DNA of 64,000 nt. Source: an uncultured Prevotellaceae bacterium (lineage in GTDB: Bacteria; Bacteroidota; Bacteroidia; Bacteroidales; Muribaculaceae). Shown piece after piece: positions 35,825 to 44,891 of the stretch; positions within the stretch are counted from its first letter, which is position 1, and each line of letters starts with the position of its first letter. Where the stretch lies: positions 1 to 64,000 of the forward strand of contig ONKU01000013.1 of assembly GCA_900318535.1 (NCBI GenBank), in the 5' to 3' direction. Made by a program: the position numbers and the translations under genes. The notes under the pieces are model-generated. The model ran no database searches, was not told the DNA's origin, and worked only from the letters and a program-made list of their open reading frames with translations.

Positions 35825-36829
35825 CTAACGGGCTGATATTAAGTCAAATAATTTTTGGAGAAGGCGCGGCACGGCATAATCGTCGAGGCCGCGTTCGTTT
35901 ATCCATTGATACTCATCGGGCAAGGAGGGGCGCAGCTCAGGCTCGGCAAGATAGAAATCGACAAACAGGACACGGTGGGTGAGCACATGCTTGACACCGC
36001 TGGCCAGCAATGTGAGCGGGCAGCCCAGGTCGGGCAACGGCCCGTTCTCAACAAGCAGCGGTTCCCACAAGCCTTGCCAGATGTCGCCGGCGGGCCGGCG
36101 GCGCAAGGCTGTAGTGCCCTTATAACGGACGTAGATATATGAAAAGCGGCGCTCACGCACCTTGAGTTTCTTCTCCTTGACAGGCAGTTGGTCAACACGT
36201 CCCGTGCGCAGGGCATCACAGGTGTCGGCAACAGGGCAATAGATGCAGCGCGGCGACCGTGGAGTGCACCACGTGGCGCCGAAATCCATCATAGCCTGAT
36301 TGAAAGTACCGGATTCCTGCGCTGGCAGCAGTTCCTGTGCCAAGGCCTCAAACGTATGCTTACCCCGAGCCGTGTTGATGGGCACATCGATGCCATAGTG
36401 CCGTGCCAACACGCGATAGACATTACCGTCGACGGCGGCGGCAGGCAAGCCGAAAGCCATCGAACCGACGGCGGCGGCAGTATAATCCCCCACCCCTTTC
36501 AGGGCGCGCAGCCCCTCGATGGATCGAGGGAAACCGCCTTGCTCCACAATCTGACGGGCTGCGGCGTGCATGTTGCGGGCTCGGCTGTAGTAACCCAGTC
36601 CCTGCCACTGGAGTAGCACTTCGTCCTCGCTGGCGGCGGCCAGCGCCTCGACCGTGGGGAAACGTTCCATAAAGCGCAGCCAGTAGTCACGCCCCTGCTC
36701 GATGCGCGTCTGCTGCAGGATGATCTCACTCACCCAGATGCCATACGGGTCACTGATACCACGCCAAGGCAGTTCGCGCCCATATTGCGCAAACCACCTC
36801 AACAAAGCTGTCGTGAATGCCGCTTGCAT
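35825..36829 (-). CDS. mutY: A/G-specific adenine glycosylase
   Basis: Removes adenine opposite 8-oxoguanine in base-excision repair. 334 residues from the ATG at 36829, which lies 10 bases after the upstream stop; a longer frame start at 36919 would overlap that gene by 80 bases and adds an unlikely basic N-terminus. Visible are LPWRGISDPYGIWVSEIILQQT with the catalytic Glu environment, the HhH segment ALKGVGDYTAAAVGSMAFG, catalytic Asp in AVDGNVYRVL, and the [4Fe-4S] cysteines in CTPRSPRCIYCPVADTC. The C-terminal NUDIX-like 8-oxoG domain is present. Confidence 0.96.
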   Translation of the reverse strand: MQAAFTTALLRWFAQYGRELPWRGISDPYGIWVSEIILQQTRIEQGRDYWLRFMERFPTVEALAAASEDEVLLQWQGLGYYSRARNMHAAARQIVEQGGFPRSIEGLRALKGVGDYTAAAVGSMAFGLPAAAVDGNVYRVLARHYGIDVPINTARGKHTFEALAQELLPAQESGTFNQAMMDFGATWCTPRSPRCIYCPVADTCDALRTGRVDQLPVKEKKLKVRERRFSYIYVRYKGTTALRRRPAGDIWQGLWEPLLVENGPLPDLGCPLTLLASGVKHVLTHRVLFVDFYLAEPELRPSLPDEYQWINERGLDDYAVPRLLQKLFDLISAR

Positions 36830-36839
36830 GGCCGTCAAC

Positions 36840-38624
36840 TCACTCCAGCGGGAGGATATTCTTGAAGTTTTTCCAATTCTTGGCGCTCTTGTAGGCGGGA
36901 AGGGAAGTGTCGGGGACACGCAGTTCCACCTTGTTGTTGCTCACGCCGTCGAGCTTGGGAGGCAAGACCGCATGGCAGTCGATACGGGTCAGGTCCTTGC
37001 ACTTCTCGGCCACTTTCTTGCCCACATGGGTAATACCCTCGGGCAGAACCAGTGTGGTGATGGCAGTCTCACGCAAGGCGTTATCGCCCAGCGTTTTGAC
37101 GCCTTGTCCCAAATCGATGACCGTCAGAGCAATGCATTCACGGAAGGCCTCTTTATCCACCAGTGTGCAGGCATCGGGCAAAGAGACATGAGTCAAACCG
37201 CGACAGTTCTTAAAGGCACGTTCGCCTATCGATTTCAGCGCCGACGGCAGGTCGATGGCCGTCAACGCCTTGTTTCCCTCGAAAGCTTCCTTCCCGATCT
37301 CGGTCAAGCCGATAGGGAACTCTACCGAAGCGATATTCGGGCAGTTCTTGAACGCCCTCATGGCGATGGTATTCACCGATGACGGCAGGTTGACCTTCGT
37401 CAACTGTTTGCACTCCTCAAAACACTCCTGGGGGATAACGGCGATATCGCGGTTCAAATTGAAGGCGTTCAAGGCACCGCAATACTTAAAGGCAGCCTTG
37501 CCCAGCGTGGTGACGCCAGGCAGGTCGATGCGCTGCAGGTGTGAGCATTTCTCAAAGGCCGACTCACCGATGGCCGTCACACTCTCGGGTATGTCGATAT
37601 CCTCGATCTGGGAACCCATGAAGGCACGGCTAGCGATACCTTCCACACCGTCGGGCACCATACAGGCGCCGGTGCGTCCAGCGGGATACAACAGCAGCAC
37701 GCGACCCGTGTTGTCATAGAGCACCCCTTCCTCACAAGTATAATAACGGCTGCCGTTCTCGACAGTGATATCCTGAAGCTTTGACATGTAACCCAGGTAA
37801 TTGTCAGTAATCTGGGTAGATGCAGGGATATCCAGCTCTATCAGCGGTGTGCTTTCAAATGCAGCTGAACCCAGCGTGAGCAAACCGTAGGGCAACGCTA
37901 CCCGCTGCAGTCCTGTGCCCTTGAAGGCCCTGTCCCCGATTTCGGTCACGCTGCGGGGGATGGTGACGTTGTGCAGTTTCTCACAGCCGCTGAAGCACTC
38001 GTCTCCAATGCTTTCAATTCCCTCGGTCAAGGTGATGTACTCCAGGCGATAGCACCCCGAAAAGGCACTGCTGCCTAGCGACCGCACTCCATTGGGCATG
38101 ATCACCTCCTCGAGCTGGCTGCAACCGCTCAAGGCACCGTTGCCAATGCGCTTGAGGCGCTCGGGCAAGACGATTGTGCGCAAGTGACTGCAGTAGGCCA
38201 GTGCATTGTCAAGCACGTCGCGCTGGCCGCTGCTGCCCAGCAGTCCGCGTGTGCCGGCACTGATGATGCGGGCGCGTCCCAGCTCCAGGTCAATATAATT
38301 GTCTACCGACTTATCGCGACCATCGACACAGCGGGAACGGTCACACAGTTTTTTCACATACTTGAAGTCATCGTTGTTCATGGGACCCTCTATGCGCAAC
38401 AGGCGCACGCGGTTCTCCATTGCCGGAGGCATTTTAGACTCCAACGTGCCTGGCTCGCTCAGGCGTATCTCCACCACGTCGCCATAAGTGCTAGTGCGCT
38501 CAAACCGGTCACGGTAACGCTTGTCGCCACGGCTTCCATATTGGGCGCTTGCGGGCACAATGCTCACAGCAACAAGCAGCATCACCACTGCCCATCTGAT
38601 GAATGGTCTTGATTTCGTGTCCAT
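36840..38624 (-). CDS. BspA-like leucine-rich repeat secreted protein
   Basis: 594 residues from MDTKSRPFIRW; an ATG 8 codons upstream is possible. A signal peptide ends at ASAQ. From about residue 155 to the end there are about 17 LRR_5 (BspA/Treponema-type) repeats of 22-23 residues with the consensus 'IxxxAFxxCxxLxxVxLPxxLxxIG', e.g. RIGNGALSGCSQLEEVIMP. Such proteins act at the cell surface in adhesion in oral and gut Bacteroidetes and protozoa. No sorting tail is seen. mutY follows after 10 bases. Confidence 0.88.
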   Translation of the reverse strand: MDTKSRPFIRWAVVMLLVAVSIVPASAQYGSRGDKRYRDRFERTSTYGDVVEIRLSEPGTLESKMPPAMENRVRLLRIEGPMNNDDFKYVKKLCDRSRCVDGRDKSVDNYIDLELGRARIISAGTRGLLGSSGQRDVLDNALAYCSHLRTIVLPERLKRIGNGALSGCSQLEEVIMPNGVRSLGSSAFSGCYRLEYITLTEGIESIGDECFSGCEKLHNVTIPRSVTEIGDRAFKGTGLQRVALPYGLLTLGSAAFESTPLIELDIPASTQITDNYLGYMSKLQDITVENGSRYYTCEEGVLYDNTGRVLLLYPAGRTGACMVPDGVEGIASRAFMGSQIEDIDIPESVTAIGESAFEKCSHLQRIDLPGVTTLGKAAFKYCGALNAFNLNRDIAVIPQECFEECKQLTKVNLPSSVNTIAMRAFKNCPNIASVEFPIGLTEIGKEAFEGNKALTAIDLPSALKSIGERAFKNCRGLTHVSLPDACTLVDKEAFRECIALTVIDLGQGVKTLGDNALRETAITTLVLPEGITHVGKKVAEKCKDLTRIDCHAVLPPKLDGVSNNKVELRVPDTSLPAYKSAKNWKNFKNILPLE

Positions 38625-38654
38625 ATCTCTTTTATTGCTTTTTTGCAAGAGTGT

Positions 38655-39548
38655 TTATCGGTGGCTTCCACTCAGCAAGTAATCAATCAAGTCGGTCACG
38701 TCGCTGATGTTGACCTTACCGTCCCGGTTTATGTCGGCAGCATCCAAATCGATAGCCGAGGCATTGCCGCTGAGCAGGTAGTCGATCACCGCCGTCACAT
38801 CGTTGATGTTCACTTTGCCATCGCCATCGGCATCACCGGGAATGGAGGACGAGTCTCCCCTCAGCAAGTAGTCAATCACATCGGTCACGTCGTTGATGTT
38901 GACCTTTCCGTCCTGGTTCATGTCGGCATTGTCCAAATCGATACCCGAGGTATTGCCGCTGAGCAGGTAGTCGATCAGTGCTGTGATGTCGCTGATGCTT
39001 ACTTTGCCGTCACCATCGGCATCGCCGGGAATGGAGACTGAGTTGGATTTGACAGCGACATTATCCACAGCAAAGTAGTCTCCGTCAGGATTGAAGCTGC
39101 CGTCCTTAATGTAAACCCACGTCAGCGTGTGAGTGCCGGCAGAAATTTCCACCGAATAGGTTTCCCAACCGTTATCACGGGCGCCATAGACGAACTGTAC
39201 TGCGCCATCTATCGTGAACATGCATCTGTCATAGGTTGGTCCTTCGCCACGAGCCTGGAAGTCAAAAGATAAAATGGACGGCCTCCCAATATTGACAACG
39301 CTCGTCAACATTGATGAGCTGGAGGAAATGCCAGCGTTGCTCGATTTGGCATAGGTAAGCTCTCCCTCTTCCTTCACTATCCAGGGATAGGTGCCGCTGC
39401 TGGTAAAGTGGATTGTGCCGCCGGCGACATTTAAGGCATTGTCAAGGCTGGAGGCAGCGCTTAATGTATCGGCTGCACTGGCGCCAAATGCGCATGTCAG
39501 CACCGTCATCAGGGCGAATACCCGAAAGAGTAATAGTATTTTTTTCAT
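38655..39548 (-). CDS. Secreted protein with doubled dockerin
   Basis: 297 residues starting MKKILLLFRVFALMTVLTCAFGASA. A longer open frame to 39737 exists but would cross the promoter, so it is rejected. After the signal peptide comes a jelly-roll-like domain (about 30-165; LSFDFQARGEGPTYDRCMF, YSVEISAGTHTLTWVYIKDG). The C-terminal half carries four dockerin EF-loop repeats, that is two complete dockerins in tandem (GDADGDGKVSISDITALIDYLL and three near copies). The DNA encoding them is a 200-bp tandem duplication. Function unknown. Confidence 0.85.
   Translation of the reverse strand: MKKILLLFRVFALMTVLTCAFGASAADTLSAASSLDNALNVAGGTIHFTSSGTYPWIVKEEGELTYAKSSNAGISSSSSMLTSVVNIGRPSILSFDFQARGEGPTYDRCMFTIDGAVQFVYGARDNGWETYSVEISAGTHTLTWVYIKDGSFNPDGDYFAVDNVAVKSNSVSIPGDADGDGKVSISDITALIDYLLSGNTSGIDLDNADMNQDGKVNINDVTDVIDYLLRGDSSSIPGDADGDGKVNINDVTAVIDYLLSGNASAIDLDAADINRDGKVNISDVTDLIDYLLSGSHR
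38661..39045 (-). repeat. Tandem duplication encoding two dockerins
   Basis: Two units of about 200 bp, roughly 38661-38845 and 38861-39045, share most of their bases, including ATGTTGACCTT.CCGTCC and CATTGCCGCTGAGCAGGTAG blocks. Each encodes a full two-helix dockerin. A recent in-gene duplication explains them. Confidence 0.8.
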
Positions 39549-39593
39549 CGTTTCCATATAGATTAAACCTACTCGGCATGATAAACAGTTGCG

Positions 39594-39601
39594 CAAAAAT
39601 A
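39594..39601 (-). promoter_or_regulatory. -7 box TATTTTTG for doubled-dockerin gene
   Basis: Minus-strand TATTTTTG, 45 bases ahead of the ATG at 39548. It decides against the longer open frame that starts at 39737. Confidence 0.5.
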
Positions 39602-39751
39602 ATGATAATACTTGAGAAATAACAAGCCAACAGGCAGAAAAATGCTTGTTTGCAGCCAAGCAGAGACCGCTAGCCAAGTTGATTTCACAACACGCCCCCG
39701 TTGCAGCTTGTCTTGCAACGGGGACGTTATCGTTCACTATGTCAAATCACT

Positions 39752-41335
39752 TTATTTAACAAGGATCTTGCGGCCGTCGCTGGTCACATAGATGCCACGG
39801 GTCAACTTGCTGGAGTCGACACGGCGACCCATCAGGTCGTAATACTCGATGACGCGGTTATCATCGGCAGTGATCGACGTCACGCTTGACGCGGTAAGGT
39901 CATACCAGCCAATCTCAGAGTAGTTGGTCTCGCCGCCGCCCTCATAGACGCTCTGCACGCCGATGCGCTGCAGGCCATCACCGATGAAGTAAACCACCAC
40001 GAGCTGACCGCCCACCAGGAAGTTCATGTCGTCGTTGAAGGAATAGGGGATCACCGTCTGATCCTCGTCAAAGCCGTAGATATCGGCCCAGAAGATGTAA
40101 GGCTCGGGGCCATCTCCATAATCGCAGAAGATCTGATAGCCCAGCTTGTCAACCATCAAGGGATAACCCTCAACATCGATGACAGGGATTTCAAGCATGA
40201 GCATACCCAGTTCCTCATCGTCATAATACTCGTAGTAGAGTACCGTGGGATCGGCCGGAACGGCGGGCTCGTCAACCATGGGCGACAGCACGACATTGCC
40301 CAGCAGGTCATACCAGTTCATTTCTATATCGTCAGCGCAGATGCCATACCACTGTTGGGCGACAAACGCACCGGTCTCTTCGTCCAGCGTCAAAGTGAAG
40401 GTTTCGACATCCTCGGTCCCGGGTGCGCAGCCCATGAAGTAGAGCGGATAGATTTCGCCGCCAAAGGCAAAGGGCCCGAAGTACTGACCGTTGTCAAACA
40501 CATAGCTGTCGCCCTCACGGTGACCCTTCACCCATGCCTTGGGCAGATAGGAGCACAGACCCTGTACATAGATGTCGTCGCCGTCAAAGCCCACCTGGGC
40601 AATACCCAGCAGGGGGTCACCCTCGTACCATTCACCGTTATCGAGATAGTAACCCATATAGGCGCCCGTCAGCAGATAAGGCTCAGTCTCCAAGCCCTCG
40701 GGCGGGGTAACGGTATTGGCATCGGAAGCGATGTCCATCTCGCTGTCATACATGTAGTACCAGCCAACATGGTCGTCATAGGCATTCTCCAGGATGTAGC
40801 ACACCTGATCCTGGTCCAGCATGAAGACGTCGGCACGTTCGTCATAATTGAACACCGCATCAATAGCCACATATTCGCCATCTACAGGAGAGACAGGATA
40901 GAAATAGATGTCGTAGCCATAATAGCTGCCGAAGTACTGAGCGGGGAACGTGACTTGCGTCATGTCGTCGTTGATCGTTCCCTTGATCCAGGCTTCGGGC
41001 AGATAGACGCTGAAGCCCTGCAGATACACGTCATTGCCGTCAAAGCCGATTTGCAGCGTGCGGTCGGTGGCCTCCCAGCTCGAGCCGTCAAAGATGTAGC
41101 CGTTCAGGCGGTAGCTGTTGGTCACGAGATCTTCGGGAGGCGTCACAACACTAGCAGCCAGTTTTGGTGTCTCGCCGCGTATCGACTGAGCGAAGTGGGC
41201 CCGTGGAACGGTCATCGAGTGGCGCTCCTTGTCCTGGTTGGGCTTAGGCAGCGTCACGGATTGCACTTGATGTGCACTCACCGCCATCGACAAGACAGCA
41301 GCAAGCATCAGAAAAAAGAATGTTTTCATAAACAT
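39752..41335 (-). CDS. Secreted repeat protein with sorting-like tail
   Basis: 527 residues (or 525 from the third codon) with a signal peptide (MKTFFFLMLAAVLSMAVSA). Two tandem modules of about 140 residues share 'TxPYxLxG...IGFDGxDVYxQGxxxYLPxAWxKG...FxxxQYFG', beginning near 70 and 215. The tail YYDLMGRRV...GIYVTSDGRKILVK matches that of the 5470-7098 product, of which this is a paralogue 33 kb away. Expected to be exported; function unknown. It has its own -7 box. Confidence 0.84.
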   Translation of the reverse strand: MFMKTFFFLMLAAVLSMAVSAHQVQSVTLPKPNQDKERHSMTVPRAHFAQSIRGETPKLAASVVTPPEDLVTNSYRLNGYIFDGSSWEATDRTLQIGFDGNDVYLQGFSVYLPEAWIKGTINDDMTQVTFPAQYFGSYYGYDIYFYPVSPVDGEYVAIDAVFNYDERADVFMLDQDQVCYILENAYDDHVGWYYMYDSEMDIASDANTVTPPEGLETEPYLLTGAYMGYYLDNGEWYEGDPLLGIAQVGFDGDDIYVQGLCSYLPKAWVKGHREGDSYVFDNGQYFGPFAFGGEIYPLYFMGCAPGTEDVETFTLTLDEETGAFVAQQWYGICADDIEMNWYDLLGNVVLSPMVDEPAVPADPTVLYYEYYDDEELGMLMLEIPVIDVEGYPLMVDKLGYQIFCDYGDGPEPYIFWADIYGFDEDQTVIPYSFNDDMNFLVGGQLVVVYFIGDGLQRIGVQSVYEGGGETNYSEIGWYDLTASSVTSITADDNRVIEYYDLMGRRVDSSKLTRGIYVTSDGRKILVK

Positions 41336-41369
41336 GATGATTTTGGTGATGAATAAATTGAGGTCGTTG

Positions 41370-41377
41370 CAAATTTA
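41370..41377 (-). promoter_or_regulatory. -7 box TAAATTTG for secreted repeat gene
   Basis: Minus-strand TAAATTTG, 35 bases ahead of the start at 41335. Confidence 0.6.
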
Positions 41378-41507
41378 GATAAAAACCTATCAACCAACAA
41401 ATAAAATCCACATAATTTTTACCCAAAACAAAAACCGCCATTTCAAGGTGACAAAAACAATAGCCACCCGGATGCAAAAAAAACAACTGAAGAGTCTGAT
41501 GAATCAG

Positions 41508-41543
41508 AACTCGGAGAACTCAGAGAACTCGGAGAACTCAGAG
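41508..41543. repeat. Short tandem repeat, 4 x 9 bp
   Basis: Four back-to-back units of AACTCNGAG (N alternating G and A) just after the 3' end of the beta-flower gene. Similar short motifs fill other gene junctions in the window. Confidence 0.75.
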
Positions 41544-41558
41544 ATTTCAGTCGTTCTT

Positions 41559-42005
41559 TTAATCAAAGAAGTCGAAGAAGAAATAGAGGGCGGCATATCG
41601 CATGGGAACATCCTTGGCGTATCCGATGACGCTGTTGCTGCTGTTCCTCACGGTGCCGTCTTGGTAGACTTTTCCCAGGTAGGCATTGCTGCGGTTGCGC
41701 ACGGTGCCGTCGCTCTCGATTTTGCCCATATAGGAGTTGCTGCTGTCACGCACGTCACCATTGCTGCAGAGTTTACCAAGCAAACGGTTGCTGCCGTCGC
41801 GGATATCGCCGTCGCTGTAGATGCGGCCGATATAGGAGTTACTGCTGTTGCGCACGGTGCCGTCACTCTCTATCTTGGCTATCATCGAGTTGCTGTTGTT
41901 GCGTATCGTCTGAGCATAGCCTGCCTGAGCAACACCCACTGCCATGAAAAGAGAAAACGCCACGATGGCCTTCATGAAATGTTTCATTAAACGATGCATG
42001 ATCAT
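41559..42005 (-). CDS. 5-fold beta-flower-like repeat protein
   Basis: 148 residues; the start could also be the Met at 41987, which gives a cleaner signal peptide (MKHFMKAIVAFSLFMAVGVAQA). Five to six repeats of about 19 residues follow, with the form 'IGKIESDGTVRNSSNSY'. This matches the small repeat family called 5-fold beta-flower proteins in Bacteroidetes. It ends in an aromatic-rich tail (YAALYFFFDFFD). Function unknown; probably periplasmic or surface. Confidence 0.8.
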   Translation of the reverse strand: MIMHRLMKHFMKAIVAFSLFMAVGVAQAGYAQTIRNNSNSMIAKIESDGTVRNSSNSYIGRIYSDGDIRDGSNRLLGKLCSNGDVRDSSNSYMGKIESDGTVRNRSNAYLGKVYQDGTVRNSSNSVIGYAKDVPMRYAALYFFFDFFD

Positions 42006-42032
42006 CTCGTTGTCAGATTTGGTTTTTTATGG

Positions 42033-42040
42033 CAAATGTA
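42033..42040 (-). promoter_or_regulatory. -7 box TACATTTG for beta-flower gene
   Basis: Minus-strand TACATTTG, 27 bases ahead of 42005; it is divergent to the porin promoter. Confidence 0.6.
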
Positions 42041-42113
42041 ATCCTTTGTGACGACACAACGAAATTTTGAGGAAAAAATGGCGGGAAATAGTGCCATTTT
42101 AGAAGAAAAAGGT

Positions 42114-42121
42114 TACATTTG
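42114..42121 (+). promoter_or_regulatory. -7 box TACATTTG for porin gene
   Basis: Plus-strand TACATTTG, 42 bases ahead of the ATG at 42164. It excludes the in-frame TTG at 42119 as the start. Confidence 0.65.
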
Positions 42122-42163
42122 TTGCCGAAAAAAAATTATCAACCTCCAATACTAAGAGATTTT

Positions 42164-43285
42164 ATGACAAAACGACTACTCTTGACCCTGTTGGGGTCGA
42201 TGTTGCTGCTCCCGGTATTTGCACAGAGCGACGGCAACAACCCGATTTTTACCAAGCCCAAATTCAGCGGCTTTGCCATGGCTTCCTATCAGGCCACATT
42301 CCAAGATGGCAACAACAGTAACTCATTTGACCTGAGGCTTGTCAGGGCATCGATCGAGGGACGCATCCTCAACGATTTCTATTACAAGATCCAAGGCCAG
42401 ATCAACGGCAACACCACGACGATGGGCAGCAGCCCCAGGCTGGTGGACTACTTCATGGAATGGCAAAAGCTGGACTTCTTCCGCGTGAAGTTGGGCCAGT
42501 TCAAGCGCCCGTTCACCTATGAGAACCCGATGAACCCCATCGACCAGGGCTTCATGAGCTATTCGCAGCCCGTGAGCAAGCTGGCAGGCTTCAGCGACCG
42601 CACCGGCATGCATGCCAGCAACGGCCGTGACATCGGTCTGCAGTTCCAGGGCGATTTCCTCAAGAACAGCAGCGGGCGCAACCTGTTGCACTACCAGGTG
42701 GGCGTGTTCAACGGCCAGGGTATCAACGTCAAGGACGTGGACGAGAGGAAGGACATCATTGGCGGCGCATGGGTCATGCCCATCGAGGGCATGCGCATCG
42801 GTGCCTTTGGCTGGGAGGGCTCCTATGCCCGCAAGGCCGCCGGCCAGACCGTGAGCCTGCGCCAACACCGCTATGCCCTGAGTGCCGAGTACAAGAAGGG
42901 TGACCTGCAGCTGCGCACCGAGTACATCCACTCGACGGGCCTCGGCTTTGCTACCACCTATCAGAAGAGTGCCGACGCCAACGACGTCGCCATCAAGACC
43001 TATACCGACAAGGACGGCAACCCCGTGGCCAACAACAAGAGCGACGGTATCTATGCCCTCGCCATCGTGCCCGTTGTGAAAGACAAGCTGATGGCCAAGG
43101 CTCGCTATGACCTGTACCGCCCCACAGCATCGAGCGTGGCAGCCAAGACCAACTACGAGGTGGGTCTGAATTACCGCTTCTGCAAGTACCTTGAAGTGCA
43201 GACCGAGTACTGCTTCACCCACGACCGTGCCCTCGCCGATCCCGACTACAGCACCGTCTTCGTGCAAGTATCCATCAGGTACTAA
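42164..43285 (+). CDS. Outer-membrane porin, OprO/OprP-like
   Basis: 373 residues from the ATG at 42164. A signal peptide (MTKRLLLTLLGSMLLLPVFAQ) is followed by alternating beta strands of a Porin_O_P-type barrel: FDLRLVRASIEGRILNDFYYKIQGQ, LDFFRVKLGQFKRPFTYENPM, and a terminal strand ending YSTVFVQVSIRY with the aromatic last residue typical of barrels. It probably passes anions. The Dcu carrier gene follows 40 bases later, so the pair may form a dicarboxylate route across both membranes. Confidence 0.9.
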   Translation: MTKRLLLTLLGSMLLLPVFAQSDGNNPIFTKPKFSGFAMASYQATFQDGNNSNSFDLRLVRASIEGRILNDFYYKIQGQINGNTTTMGSSPRLVDYFMEWQKLDFFRVKLGQFKRPFTYENPMNPIDQGFMSYSQPVSKLAGFSDRTGMHASNGRDIGLQFQGDFLKNSSGRNLLHYQVGVFNGQGINVKDVDERKDIIGGAWVMPIEGMRIGAFGWEGSYARKAAGQTVSLRQHRYALSAEYKKGDLQLRTEYIHSTGLGFATTYQKSADANDVAIKTYTDKDGNPVANNKSDGIYALAIVPVVKDKLMAKARYDLYRPTASSVAAKTNYEVGLNYRFCKYLEVQTEYCFTHDRALADPDYSTVFVQVSIRY

Positions 43286-43325
43286 ATCTAACAACTGAAA
43301 ACTATCAACTAAAAACTAAAATAAC

Positions 43326-44789
43326 ATGTCACTCATCATGATTTTACAGCTCCTCATCGTACTTGGAGCGTTGTGGCTGGGCTCCCGATACGGCAGTCTG
43401 GCGTTGGGAGCGATTTCGGGCATTGGCCTGGCCATCCTCGTGTTTGGCTTCGGCATGAAACCTGGCACGCCTCCCACCGATGTGATTTACATTATCATTG
43501 CCGCTGTCACCTGCGCCGGCATCATGCAGGCCTCAGGCGGTATGGACTGGCTTATCCAGCTGGCCGAAAAGATGCTGCGTAAGCATCCTGACCGCATTAC
43601 CTTCCTGGCCCCCCTCTGCACGTTCTTCCTGACGGTGCTCGTCGGCACGGGTCACGTGGTTTACACGCTGATGCCCATCATCTGCGACATCGCCATCAAG
43701 AAGGGCATCCGCCCCGAGCGTCCTTGCGGTATCGCCAGCATCGCCTCGCAGATCGGTATCACCTGCTCGCCCATTGCAGCAGCGGTGGTTGCCTTCATCA
43801 CCATCAGCGGCGCTAACGGCTATACCATTTCCATCCCACAGGTGTTGATGGTTACCATCCCCGCCTGTCTGCTGGGTATCCTCATGGCTTCTATCGCTTC
43901 TTACAAGCGCGGTAAGGACCTGGACAAGGATCCCGAGTTCCAGAAGAAAATCGCCGACCCCGCACAGCGCGAATACATCTACGGCAGCAGCGCCACCACC
44001 CTCGACAAGAAGATTGCTCCCGAGAGCAAGCGTGCTGTCTATATCTTCTTCGGCGCACTGCTGGTCATCGTGTTCTTCGCTATCTTCCAGGATCTGCTGC
44101 CGGCCTATGATACCATCAAGGCCATTGACGGTGACGCTACGGTAGAGCTCATCGGTTCACGTGTCACCATCACCGCCGACCAACTCGCGAAGCTGGGCAT
44201 CGCCGTTGAAGGTTTAACCAAGATACATCCTACCCCGCTGAAGATGAACCTTGTTATCCAGATAGTGATGATTACCGCCGCCGCGCTGATGATTATCTTC
44301 TGCAAGGCAAAACCCAAGAAGGCCATCGCCGGTCCCGTTTGGCAGAGCGGTATGGTCGCTGTAGTCGCCATCTACGGTATCGCTTGGCTCGCCGACACCT
44401 ACTTCGCCAACTATCTGGGCGAAATCCAGGACATGTTGGCCGGTCTGGTTGAGCAATACCCGTGGTCGATCGCCTTTGCGTTCTTCCTCGTGTCGGTACT
44501 CGTCAACTCCCAGGGCGCCGTGGTCGTTGCCATGCTGCCGCTGGCCTACAAGTTGGGCATCGAGGGCTGGGTCCTGCTGGGCGTTCTTCCCTCGGTCTAT
44601 GGCTACTTCTTTATCCCGAACTATCCGTCGGATATCGCCACCGTGAACTTCGACCGCACGGGCACAACCGTCATCGGCAAGTACCTCTTGAACCACTCGT
44701 TCATGATGCCCGGTATGGTCCACACCGTCGTAGCCTGCGTCGCCGGCTACCTCATCGCCTTCCTGTACCACTCCATGGGCTGGATCTAA
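43326..44789 (+). CDS. dcuB: Anaerobic C4-dicarboxylate transporter (Dcu family)
   Basis: Inner-membrane exchanger for fumarate, succinate, malate or aspartate during anaerobic growth. 487 residues, about twelve hydrophobic segments, close to E. coli DcuA/DcuB (FGFGMKPGTPPTDVIYIIIAAVTCAGIMQASGG, LVGTGHVVYTLMPIICDIAIK, RPERPCGIASIASQIGITCSPIAAAVV). It is about 40 residues longer than the E. coli proteins, with a loop insertion around 250-290. The DcuA versus DcuB assignment is not certain. It ends with a strong terminator. Confidence 0.92.
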   Translation: MSLIMILQLLIVLGALWLGSRYGSLALGAISGIGLAILVFGFGMKPGTPPTDVIYIIIAAVTCAGIMQASGGMDWLIQLAEKMLRKHPDRITFLAPLCTFFLTVLVGTGHVVYTLMPIICDIAIKKGIRPERPCGIASIASQIGITCSPIAAAVVAFITISGANGYTISIPQVLMVTIPACLLGILMASIASYKRGKDLDKDPEFQKKIADPAQREYIYGSSATTLDKKIAPESKRAVYIFFGALLVIVFFAIFQDLLPAYDTIKAIDGDATVELIGSRVTITADQLAKLGIAVEGLTKIHPTPLKMNLVIQIVMITAAALMIIFCKAKPKKAIAGPVWQSGMVAVVAIYGIAWLADTYFANYLGEIQDMLAGLVEQYPWSIAFAFFLVSVLVNSQGAVVVAMLPLAYKLGIEGWVLLGVLPSVYGYFFIPNYPSDIATVNFDRTGTTVIGKYLLNHSFMMPGMVHTVVACVAGYLIAFLYHSMGWI

Positions 44790-44818
44790 AGCGACATCAC
44801 ATAACTCTGATAAAACCG

Positions 44819-44857
44819 ATTGCAAGGGCCCCTTTCTGGACCCTTGCAATTGTTTTT
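44819..44857 (+). terminator. Terminator after dcu
   Basis: ATTGCAAGGG and CCCTTGCAAT form a perfect 10-bp stem around a 12-base loop, followed by TGTTTTTA, 30 bases after the dcu stop. Confidence 0.88.
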
Positions 44858-44891
44858 ATCACCATTTCTTTACAAGCATTCACATCAAACA

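Noticed and set aside
36830-36919. N-terminal extension of MutY
   Set aside because: It would overlap the upstream LRR gene by 80 bases and read its DNA in another frame; the ATG at 36829 gives the normal MutY N-terminus.
39549-39737. N-terminal extension of the doubled-dockerin protein
   Set aside because: The extension lies upstream of the -7 box at 39594-39601 and hides an otherwise perfect signal peptide.
41508-41543. CRISPR-like array
   Set aside because: The units are 9 bases and contiguous with no spacers; no cas genes or other spaced repeats were seen in the window.
42323-43294. Long open frame opposite the porin gene
   Set aside because: Mirror frame of a well-supported porin gene, with Val/Leu/Ala/His-biased shadow composition.
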